Below, piece after piece: positions 1-7,539 of a stretch of DNA of 11,944 nt. A program made the position numbers and the translations under genes. The stretch lies in NCBI GenBank assembly GCA_003024985.2, contig PXIH01S0004853.1; one strand, written 5' to 3'. The stretch is from Euperipatoides rowelli. Lineage: Eukaryota > Onychophora > Udeonychophora > Euonychophora > Peripatopsidae. Within the stretch, counting starts at the first letter, position 1. Each line of letters starts with the position of its first letter. Under the pieces are notes generated by a model that was given only the letters and a program-made list of their open reading frames with translations, did no database searches and was not told where the DNA came from.

Positions 1-133
1 AAGTAGAGTAGACACACTGTTGTTTTTGTCTCAATTGATTTAGTTTGTGCAGAGCTATCCATTTGCTCTCCATCTTGTTAGTCATTGAACCAATCCTATC
101 TTAGGTTTTCTAAGTAGAGTAGACACACTGTTG
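1..133. repeat. 22-bp direct repeat, 111-bp offset
   Basis: The same 22 bases, beginning AAGTAGAGTAGACACACTGT, occur at 1-22 and 112-133. After base 22 the two copies diverge, so this is not a clean 111-bp tandem satellite. It could be the remains of one, or two short copies of a dispersed element. The first copy sits at the window edge and may extend upstream. No gene is visible between the copies. Confidence 0.7.
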
Positions 134-495
134 GATTTTCGTAAAACAGTAGATAAAGTAAAAATAAACTATTTTACATAAAACAATACTCAAATTGATG
201 TGCAAAACTAAAAATCATAACTTAGAAACAAGAAGAGGAATATGATTGGCTATTGTTTAGAGCAATTTCATCGATTGCAGACCTAACCCTACAGAAAACT
301 AGGAACAAATTTATGCATTTAAGAGATGAATCAAAACAGACTAGAGACCTATTCCGTAGAAGTAGAAATGAGAAACTTGCCTTGACCTGACTTGCTAATC
401 TATTGTCTATGGAGAAAGTTTGCACTACTCAAAGAAATAATTTACCTGTTTATTAAATCTCATGCTCTTAATGTGGACAATTTATCTTAAAAAAA
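134..495. other. AT-rich spacer, no supported gene
   Basis: No coding or RNA gene is supported here. A 67-codon minus-strand open stretch (222-425) is low in information and resembles no family I know. A CAG|GTAAAT-like donor on the minus strand near 446-450 lies next to an exon of only about 40 nt with poor reading frames, so I do not call it. Confidence 0.6.
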
Positions 496-533
496 GAATG
501 TCATTCCTGGACTAAAGTCCATGAATGACATTC
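496..533. repeat. near-perfect 38-nt hairpin
   Basis: GAATGTCATTC (496-506) pairs with GAATGACATTC (523-533), and TGGACT (508-513) pairs with AGTCCA (516-521) around an AA loop. The only unpaired position in the 18-step stem is C507 against T522. The hairpin is built from the CATTCCTGGA repeat core that recurs downstream. It could be a foldback element end or simply two inverted repeat cores. Nothing indicates that it is transcribed. Confidence 0.75.
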
Positions 534-680
534 TTGGACTTAAGGCCAGGATTTTCACTGACTGTTGTACACACGTTCATTCCATTTCCTCAAGTCTTAT
601 CATTCAATCATAATTTGCAGGCTTATGTAGTTTCATTCCTGGAGTTAATAACTGTCACATTCCTGGAATGAAGTCCATAC
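496..680. repeat. short dispersed repeat family, core CATTCCTGGA
   Basis: CATTCCTGGA occurs at 502-511, 634-643 and 658-667, with a one-base variant (CATTCTTGGA) at 529-538. In two copies it continues to AAGTCCAT, so the 21-bp segments 502-522 and 658-678 differ at only two positions. Spacing is irregular, which fits a decayed interspersed or nested repeat better than a tandem array. No transposase is associated. Confidence 0.6.
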
Positions 681-709
681 ACACCAAGGGCGGAGGAGTA
701 ATAATTGCC

Positions 710-1261
710 AGAGGGGTCAAGCTAGTACTTGTTGAGGAGGGGTAATTTACCCCCCCCCCCTCTCTTTTTTTTTTAAATTGAGTCTTTCATAGTTTTTAAA
801 GCTATATTTCTGTAAATAGTCTGTAAATAATTTAGATTTAATTCATTATATGTACTTTAACTAAGTTGTAGTGTACTCTTTGTAATTTAAAAAATCAAAA
901 AAAAAATTAAATTATTTAAATCAACCAGTACGATAGTGTAGTTTATCCCTTTTTTCTTAGATAAAAATATTTTATTTTACAAATTCTAAATATACTGTCA
1001 CTAAGGTGTTTATTTTCCACCTGTTGATTTTTATTCATTTATTATTGTTAGCAAATTTACGTGTATATTATAAACTTGTTAACTACTTTTCAAGAAAAAA
1101 AATGTAAGGTATACAGTTTGTACATTATATTATTTGCTGTATATTAATGTAATATACAGTAGGTGTGTGTGATGGAGATAAGGGGGTCAAATAAAGCACT
1201 TTGACCCCTCATGTTAAAATTAGAGGGGTCAATTGACCCCTTTTGCCCCCCCCCCCCCCCC
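710..1261. mobile_element. possible non-autonomous element bounded by GGGGTCAA palindromes and C-runs
   Basis: AGAGGGGTCAA is found at both 710-720 and 1222-1232, and each copy leads within about 30 bp into a complementary CCCC segment and a long C-run (C750-760, 11 bases; C1246-1261, 16 bases). Between them lies AT-rich, gene-free DNA. Similar motif order at both ends suggests a roughly 550-bp non-autonomous element or two copies of one short repeat. I could not find clear terminal inverted repeats or a target-site duplication, so the element call is an inference. Confidence 0.3.
1183..1241. repeat. paired palindromes of GGGGTCAA
   Basis: GGGGTCAAA (1183-1191) and TTTGACCCC (1200-1208) form a 9-bp inverted repeat around an 8-nt spacer. 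Sixteen bases on, AGGGGTCAATTGACCCCT (1224-1241) is a perfect 18-bp palindrome. Four copies of one half-site in 59 bp, arranged as two inverted pairs, are unlikely to be chance in such AT-rich DNA. They may be an element terminus. Confidence 0.7.
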
Positions 1262-1324
1262 ATTTTTGCCTTCCATGATACACACGATGAAGAACATGGC
1301 GTTTTGGAGCGTTCATTCCAAAAC

Positions 1325-3365
1325 TTAATGACCGTGTTTAAGGGGATTTAGAGTGAATAAATGAATAATCATTATTTTTGATTTAATATTTAGTTAGTTT
1401 AATATTTCTTACTGTTTCATTGTTGGTTATGTGAAAACTGAATTTCTGCCTTGTTTCTAGAAATGATTTTAATATAAGCATATTTTTTTTGTTAAAAAAA
1501 CATTTAATGATAATAAACAATGGTCTGCTATAATTATTTTTATAAAATTTTAGCTCATTGTAACTTATTTTTTTTCATTTTCATTCTTGTAATTTACACG
1601 CTTTCAGATTTGGGACTTTGATAATGTCAATGTAATTANAGATATTATAATAAGTCAGCTATTCTATTTTTTAATAAATATTTATTATTTTAAATGCAAT
1701 TTCTTTGACGTCATTTCTTCATTCAGCTTTTATATTGCATTTGTATTGAAGTTTTACTTGAATAGAAAATATTAATAAGCCTAATGAAAAGGAACCAGAG
1801 AAAATAATAAATAAAAAAGGGTTGATTAATGTACCTGACATTTTGTTAATATAAAATATAAATTACTAACAGAAAGCATAAGTAATTACACTAGTTTTAT
1901 GAAAGTTTAAAGTATTCTAAATTTAAGAAGTAATGAAAGATATTTTTTTAAAGATTAATAAGTGACGTGAAGCTTGCTTCAGCAATAAGACAAGCAATAT
2001 TTGTAATTATTATGCAGAAGTGAGAAAAAGAAATCCATCAAGAATAAAATACATACTTATTTTAAAAGGGAGAAGGCAAATAAATTATTTGAAAAAGAAT
2101 GAATAAAAATATTTTTAATCAAAAGAAAATAATGAATTAATGTAAATAAATTTGACCAACCATTTAAAAGTTATAACACCCAAATATAAATACTTAAAAT
2201 CATATAACAAAATAAAGGATTCCCCCCACCCCCTCCCAATTAGGGTAGATAATATAAAATATTTGAGCATGTAAAAAGAAATGTTAATACAGAAATAAAG
2301 ATAAATCATCATTCATGTAAAAAAAAAAATTAAAAAATACGAATGCAATAAAAAAAGAGGAAATTAGTAGGCTATTTAATGAAGCCAATAAATTTGAAGA
2401 GCATATATTTTTAAANTACATTCAGATAAATATTTAAGCAAAGTAATTTATATTTCAGAAAAATACAAATGAATCAGAGGAAATAATTTAATGTCTTGTG
2501 CTTTGGGTCATAAATATTATAAATCACCTAACAAGCAATCATGTCTCACGGCCTTGAAATGTTAAAACATGAAGAAAGAATAGAATTAAGCCATGTTCAA
2601 TAAAATCCAGAGCTATATAATCAACCATGAGCCAATTTGGGCAGAAAATTAAAATCACAAAACAACAGGATTGGAGGACTCCAGGCAAGCTGTCACACTA
2701 TATAGTCTTGCATCAATACTGTAATTGAATACCATTAACTCTAAACCTCTAGTGGTCTGCTTATTAAAGTGGTTGGAATGATACAAATCATGACCTAGCA
2801 CAAGTACAAAAGCCATCCTATTTATAATCTATATCCATTCATATATTCCATTTCATTTATAATGAATTATATTCTAGTGTGCTGAATAAATATTGCTGGT
2901 CTTAATATTTCTTCACCAATCTGTGAAGTATGCATTGACTAACTGCATATTGTTAAACCTATCAATTATATTCTCACATTAGACTAGTCTATACTCACTT
3001 AGACAACTTACAGTGTCAAGAATAAAGCAATGGAATGTCTGTCGGTGAATAAATTGTGAAAATTCTTGTTTTGGTGGTTCACCACTAGACTGAGATACCA
3101 GCAGATGATGTTAATAAGTTTGGATTCTGTGTTATTGAATACAGACAACATGCCTTATTAAACACACACACAACCTTAATTAAGTATATATCTTTGGAAA
3201 AATATAACATAGGATGTAGCAAGTGATAGAAGAAAAATAAACTCTGAAAAACAAGATAAGTAGGCTATTGGATTTTTTTATTTTGCAACAACATGGTGGC
3301 TATATAGGCCTATATAAAACTCCCTTGAATATTTAAAACCAGGAGTCAACTCTACTCAGTAATTA
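1325..3365. other. long AT-rich stretch without a supported gene
   Basis: About 2 kb of AT-rich sequence with many short poly-A and poly-T runs and two N bases (1639, 2416). A 65-codon minus-strand open stretch at 2115-2312 is rich in Phe, Tyr, Leu and Ile, as expected from AT-rich noncoding DNA. Small items only: C-rich TCCCCCCACCCCCTCCC at 2221-2237, a short CA run near 3162-3173, and the perfect 16-bp palindrome TATATAGGCCTATATA at 3301-3316. I see no further structure. Confidence 0.6.
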
Positions 3366-3369
3366 GACA

Positions 3370-4140
3370 ATGGAAATGTGTTAAATTTATGAAGCAGCAA
3401 GCAAGTACAACAGGAAATCATCAAGAGCACAAATGGTGCAATTACTACATGTATTGGGGTCAGCAGCATATTCTAATCATATAAATTTTTTTAGCTTTCC
3501 TCTACCAAGAATAGAACATCCTGAAATTATATCAACAACATAATATTTTTTAACAAGTTTAATAAACTGCATAAGCATACAAAGATTTAATGCTTGCAAG
3601 GGCATTATTGAACAACATAATACAAAAAGCAAATCAAACTACTAATAATCGTTTACAGAACTTAAACTTTTAGCAGTTGATTATGATTATGGTAGCAAAA
3701 TTGAAAGAATGATTGGAGATTTGCTAAATTTTTTAACAAAGGGACGCTGCTTTGAGAGAAGATTTATTGATGGAATATGCCCTGACATTGAATAAAACCA
3801 TCAACAACTTTAAGTCAGCAGAAATATCTAAGGCTCAGTTAAAGGTATTGCAAATATGAATGGAAAACCTTCAAGCGGTGTATCAGTAAATACTTGAAAG
3901 AAGCATTATAAATCATCAAATAACTCCGAATTATAAAATTTAATAATAATTCCAAGAAACTTTAATAACTAGTGTAGCTTGTCACAAAATGAGAAGTGTC
4001 TAGCCTATGCTACAAATTAACACAGTTGCAGTGGTATCTATGGTCATCATATTTCAATTTGTTGGAAAAATAGTCTTCAATAACCAACAAGTGGCAACTT
4101 TGGATGAAGACATTTGATAGTAGAAGTAATAATGAACATT
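3370..4140 (+). pseudogene. decayed Ty3/gypsy-type retrotransposon gag region
   Basis: Gag forms the particle of LTR retrotransposons and its zinc knuckle binds the element RNA. Four fragments lie in the order expected for the metazoan Ty3/gypsy Gag type that ends in a CCHC knuckle. (1) 3385-3540 is stop-free and contains YEAAS (3388-3402) and QLLHVLG (3439-3459). (2) 3649-3792 contains TELKLLAVDYDYG, then RMIGD. (3) A +1 frame, about 3737-3856, contains ALREDLL, LTL and AEISKAQLK. (4) 3973-4062 is a degenerate zinc knuckle: EKCLAYA, then CAT and TGT codons with the normal H-x4-C spacing. An acidic/serine tail (FDSRSNNEH) is visible at 4113-4139 in a third frame. At least one frame change and several stops (3382, 3541, 3643-3648, 3793, 3857, 4018) make it inactive. 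No LTRs, primer-binding site, protease or polymerase were recognised. Family assignment rests on motif recognition without a search. Confidence 0.75.
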
Positions 4141-4154
4141 AGGAAACTACCTTC

Positions 4155-4394
4155 TAATGCATCCAGTATCTTTATCAGCCAATACTCCTCCTAAATGCAT
4201 CTAGTATCTTTATCAGCCAATATTAATACTTGTAATGCATCCTTTATCTTTATCAGCCAATATTAATACCGTACTCCTAATGCATCCAGTATCTTTATCG
4301 ACCAATATTTATATTTGTAATGCATCCAGTATGTTATTGGCCAATATTAATACTTCCAATGCATACAGTATTTTTATTGCCAACATTAATACTT
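4155..4394. repeat. minisatellite, six degenerate units of about 40 bp
   Basis: Units begin at 4155, 4192, 4233, 4278, 4318 and 4357, with lengths 37, 41, 45, 40, 39 and 38. The shared pattern is TAATGCATCCAGTATCTTTA, then TCAGCCAATATTAATACTTG or a variant. The array starts 15 bp after the Gag relic. Unit lengths are mostly not multiples of three. The 76-codon open frame across it (4235-4465) merely repeats residues such as ANINTSN and is not likely to be a gene. The degree of divergence suggests an old array. Confidence 0.9.
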
Positions 4395-4497
4395 CTAATA
4401 AAAATTTGAATAAAATTTTACCTGAATTTTTTAGCACAATCATCACTAGTGTTTACAATGTATAAAGTAAAAAATATACTTTTTCCAATTTTCTTAC

Positions 4498-4628
4498 CTG
4501 AGTGGACATATTTTAGAATTTCAGTCAGTAGTAATTGGGCTCTTTGACAAATCAATGAATCAGCATCTTTTATATTTCTAGTTGGACAAGAAAAGTGGTC
4601 TTGAGCTAGCTTTTTTCCTGATTTCATC
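4498..4628 (-). CDS. candidate internal coding exon, protein unknown
   Basis: On the minus strand, 131 nt are bounded by an AG acceptor (4630-4629, modest pyrimidine content upstream, TAATAG|G) and a near-ideal donor CAG|GTAAGA at 4500-4492. The frame is open throughout: one base completing a split codon, 43 codons, then one base (entry phase 2, exit phase 1). The residues are of mixed composition, unlike the Phe/Ile/Lys/Asn-rich translations of the surrounding AT-rich DNA. They include LAQDHFSCPTRNIKDADSL followed by a helical-looking ICQRAQLLLTEILKYVHS. I do not recognise the family. The frame stays open past the first donor to a weaker CAG|GTAAAA donor at 4422, so a longer exon is possible. 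If it is real, neighbouring exons lie elsewhere and this part of the window is intronic. No second exon of the same gene was found. Confidence 0.4.
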
Positions 4629-4639
4629 CTATTATTTTA

Positions 4640-5500
4640 AAATAAGAATGACTAATGTTTGGCATTTACGTTTTTAATTATATGTGGTAATATATGGTAT
4701 ATTTTGTCTCGCTTAACAAACTTTTTGGCCACATGAAAACAAAAGTGGCCCAGCATATTGAGAAACTAATGAAGATCACTTTTATAAGTAATTTAAACAC
4801 TGAGGAGCGGCCTGTCTTTTGTGGAATATTCTAATCACTGTATTATTTGTATCAAGAGGTTGAATTATTTTACCAGTAAAATAAATTTCTAGTGCAACTA
4901 CAATTTGCAGTTCATGGCATATTTACAGTAAGTTACTCTATTGCCAGTGGTAGAGTATTAGGGTTGGATCATAATTATTAATTCACTTAATTGAATTAGG
5001 GTTTGTTTAAAGATTAGGACATTAAATAAAATATTTGATGTAATAGAGCACTTTGTAAATGTATTGGTAGACCACAAGCTTACGAATTTCATTTATAACT
5101 TATTTTACAAGCCTATTTCCTAATATATTACTTTATTTATATTTTATTTATTCTTTAGTCTTTAGTCACAAAATGTGATATTTGTTCTAAATAAAAATCA
5201 GTTTATTCTCTCTATCAATATTTATTAGTAGAATATCAAGGCTAAATTAAAATTCATTAATGAAAGACCCACCTCCCCAGTTTTTCTACTTCCCATCTAT
5301 GAAGTTTAGATATTTTGCTACTTGAGATAGCAAAAATTGATTTCCGTAAACTATTTAATATTTACACACAAAAATAAAATTGTAACATTTATACAAAAGT
5401 TTTTTTTAAAAAAAGCATTGATTAAGTTGAAAATAAACTTACATTGCAAATATAAAGGATCAATAAAAAAAATATTTGATTAAATGAAAAAAGGGATAAC
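4640..5500. other. AT-rich spacer, no supported gene
   Basis: No gene is supported. Minor items: a 6-bp stem GGCCAC/GTGGCC at 4727-4732 and 4745-4750, and TTGCCAGTGGTAGAGT near 4939-4954, which resembles a tRNA A box but has no convincing B box or cloverleaf. The remainder is AT-rich with poly-A and poly-T tracts. Confidence 0.55.
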
Positions 5501-5504
5501 AACA

Positions 5505-5534
5505 ATGATGTCATTTCCAAGTCCATAATAGATG
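5505..5534 (+). repeat. outlying fragment of the TGATGTCATTT repeat family
   Basis: ATGATGTCATTTCCAA (5505-5520) is identical to 8103-8118. The following bases, GTCCATAATAGATG, align with a small gap to ATCCAACTATAATGGATG of the same downstream unit. This shows that the family in 7075-9060 is dispersed as well as locally tandem. Confidence 0.6.
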
Positions 5535-5757
5535 CATAGTAAATTTTATTCTTATAATGCAACAACATTATCTAATAAAATCGACATTTTCTGCACAATG
5601 GTTTATAAAATACTTATTTACTCTAAATTAAGCAATGAATTGAACATAATAAAGATTAGGCCTGAACTTTATTGGCAAAATATTAATTCTTTTGATGTTA
5701 CTATTGGTATTTCATTTGAAGTTTCTATTGTATATTTTCTTACATTTTGATTGACAG

Positions 5758-5929
5758 AAATAGTAATTACTTAGTAGGAAAAGTCATATTTCATTTAACA
5801 GAAGACTCTGTAGTTCACATCTCGGGGAATTGGATTAGTAGTTGTAATCATATCGGCAAAGATGTTAGCTTATTAAAGAACTATACTACATCAAGAAGGT
5901 TATATAGAGGTTCCATAGAACATAAATAA
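5758..5929 (+). CDS. weak candidate terminal exon, protein unknown
   Basis: A pyrimidine-rich tract ends in the acceptor TTGACAG at 5751-5757. An open frame then runs to TAA at 5927-5929, and an AATAAA signal follows at 5991-5996, so the layout resembles a last coding exon. The translation includes VIFHLTEDSVVHISGNWISS and has more balanced composition than its surroundings. I recognise no family. An unidentified transposon remnant or chance is equally possible, since about 57 open codons are not rare here. Confidence 0.22.
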
Positions 5930-5934
5930 AACTT

Positions 5935-6640
5935 GTATTTTAAGAATTAATAGTATAAATCAATGAAAAAAAAATGTAAAATGCTTTCAGAATAAATACA
6001 AAAGATTTAATATTTTCATTCAGAATATCAGTACTTAAGTTTTTACATTTTTTTAAAACAATGCTTATTTATTCTGTTTATTCACAGACCCATTGTCACA
6101 TCTTTTTATTATTACACATTATGGAAAGAAACCAATATTCTCCTCCCTCTAGAAGTAAACTTTTACTCTCTTTCATCATGGTAGATTGATCTAATGTAGT
6201 GAGGTATGGCAACAACTGTTCTCTAATTATGCTGATTTCTACTTATCTATCAATTGAATGTGCTAATAGCGCTTGACAACTGGTGATAACATTACTAGGC
6301 TAATTTTATGTTACCAGTGCTTCAATATTTTGTTTATTACTTAACAGTTTAATCTTGCTAGAAAAAAATTAATAAATATTTATAAATAAAAAAAACAATA
6401 ATTATATTGCTCCTATTTCTAACAATTAAAATGAATTAATAAATAGACCAGTACAATAACAATTCTAGAAAATATTTAATTAGAAAAATTTGTTTAGCTA
6501 CATTAAAAAAAAAAATATTGTTGAATTTCATATTTATACAAAACCATCAATAAATACTCATTGAATAGTCACAATATACAAAGTAATTCAGTTACAAATT
6601 AATTTTTTAATACAGTTCATCTTTAAAAAACATTATAAAA
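5935..6640. other. AT-rich spacer, no supported gene
   Basis: Nothing is supported beyond the AATAAA at 5991 noted with the preceding candidate exon. The stretch is AT-rich with several poly-A runs and no long stop-free frame of interest. Confidence 0.55.
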
Positions 6641-6651
6641 CAAATGAAAAA

Positions 6652-6745
6652 AATCCGGAAATTTTTGGCCTGGCCGGATTGGAACCAGTAACAGTGGTGT
6701 CGCGGGTATGTTGAGTCGACCTTCCCAGACTGCTCATCTAGCTCT
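6652..6745 (-). mobile_element. tRNA-like fragment, probable tRNA-derived SINE head
   Basis: This GC-rich patch stands out from its AT-rich surroundings. Read on the minus strand it has an A-box-like region, ATGAGCAGTCTGGGAAGGTC, resembling the D-arm of leucine/serine-type tRNAs. About 35 nt later comes a B-box-like GGTTCCAATCC, one base from the GGTTCGAATCC form, and flanking bases can form a short T-stem (ACTGG with CCGGC). The acceptor stem does not pair, so this is not an intact tRNA gene. A tRNA-derived SINE or tRNA pseudogene fits. The downstream end carries AATCCGG/CCGGATT (6652-6658 and 6674-6680), able to form a 7-bp stem. Confidence 0.45.
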
Positions 6746-6823
6746 GCAGGGATGTTTAGCTATTTTTCTATTTCTTTTGATAGATTAATTCAAATATAAT
6801 AAACTGTAAATTAGCTTATGAAT

Positions 6824-6880
6824 CATGATGTAAATTGGTTTATCTACATATACCTGTAGATAAACCAAATTTACATCATG
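6824..6880. repeat. 57-nt near-perfect fold-back
   Basis: A 25-nt left arm (6824-6848, starting CATGATGTAAATTGG) pairs with a 26-nt right arm (6855-6880, starting TGTAGATAAACC) around the 6-nt loop TATACC. The only irregularity is one extra T/A in the right arm, which makes a one-base bulge. Pairing stops sharply at both ends and no target-site duplication is seen. A miniature fold-back element, a recent inverted duplication or a small-RNA precursor are all possible. The absence of mismatches is less typical of an old microRNA hairpin. Confidence 0.85.
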
Positions 6881-6884
6881 TTTG

Positions 6885-7074
6885 TGTCTGTTTAATCATT
6901 GAAATGTCATGGCTTCAGACAAATAAACAAAAAAAAAACAAGTATATTATATTGTACATTAAATATCCCTTTTAGGCAAAATTTACAATACAATTTAGGC
7001 ATTTTTTGTACTTCATATTTGCCTGTTGATAGATTTTTTTTGCAGCTGTTCTATTCGCTTTCTCTTACACAGTC
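6885..7074. other. AT-rich spacer, no supported gene
   Basis: A 72-codon plus-strand open stretch runs from 6899 to 7117, but its distal part is the inverted repeat-family fragment and its proximal part is AT-rich filler. No gene is called. Confidence 0.5.
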
Positions 7075-7076
7075 TA

Positions 7077-7134
7077 ACATCACTTCCAGTTCTGGGTCAA
7101 ATGTCACATCCAGGTAAATGGTCAGATCCTCGTC
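7077..7134 (-). repeat. inverted fragment of the TGACATTTGACC repeat family
   Basis: GGTCAAATGTCAC (7095-7107) is the exact reverse complement of GTGACATTTGACC at 8401-8413. Nearby CACTTCCAGTTCTGG (7081-7095) and GGTAAATGGTCAG (7113-7125) also mirror the GAAGTG and TTGACCATC motifs of the downstream array. This copy therefore lies opposite to the array in 7857-8510. Confidence 0.6.
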
Positions 7135-7149
7135 AAAAGTCAGGAAAAG

Positions 7150-7500
7150 TTTAAAAAAAAATTTCTAAAAAATTTAACATGGGAATAACAATAACATTCT
7201 ATGGGCCAAGCAAAAAATTATAACAAATAGACATATAGTTCCAATTTAACAAAGTTAGATCTAATTATTGACTGAAAGACACTTCAATTTTTTAGTTTCT
7301 ATGATATAAGGTTCTCTAGAATAAATATTTAAACAAGCCCGATCACTACACCTGATTGATTAATAATTTCTTATTAAAATCTATAATTCTATGTTTTAAA
7401 TTGGACAAAACCCACTATAAATATAAAATTCTTATTTTCATCCAAATTTAATGGAATTTTGTTTTTAAACCCAACTGTTATGTAATACAGAGTTCAAATC
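7150..7500. other. AT-rich spacer, no supported gene
   Basis: No gene, RNA or clear repeat is seen. Short poly-A/T tracts and a general AT-rich composition only. Confidence 0.5.
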
Positions 7501-7539
7501 TCTTGCCCAAAACGTGCCTAGTGTAACGGAAATGGTCCA

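Noticed and set aside
222-425. 67-codon minus-strand open frame
   Set aside because: There is a pyrimidine-rich AG upstream of part of it, but no good donor and no family resemblance.
496-680. CRISPR-like array from recurring CATTCCTGGA
   Set aside because: The repeats are short, unevenly spaced and partly inverted, and the window is animal nuclear DNA with no cas genes.
2115-2312. 65-codon minus-strand open frame
   Set aside because: Phe/Tyr/Leu/Ile-rich composition is expected of AT-rich DNA. No motif, splice signal or homology is recognised.
4235-4465. 76-codon plus-strand open frame with repeated residues
   Set aside because: It is a translation of the roughly 40-bp minisatellite. Unit lengths are not multiples of three and neighbouring units fall in different frames.
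4939-4954. A-box-like TTGCCAGTGGTAGAGT, possible tRNA
   Set aside because: There is no B box at a proper distance and no cloverleaf pairing.
5532-5750. 72-codon plus-strand open frame
   Set aside because: AT-driven composition, and it begins within a fragment of the dispersed repeat. No supporting signal.
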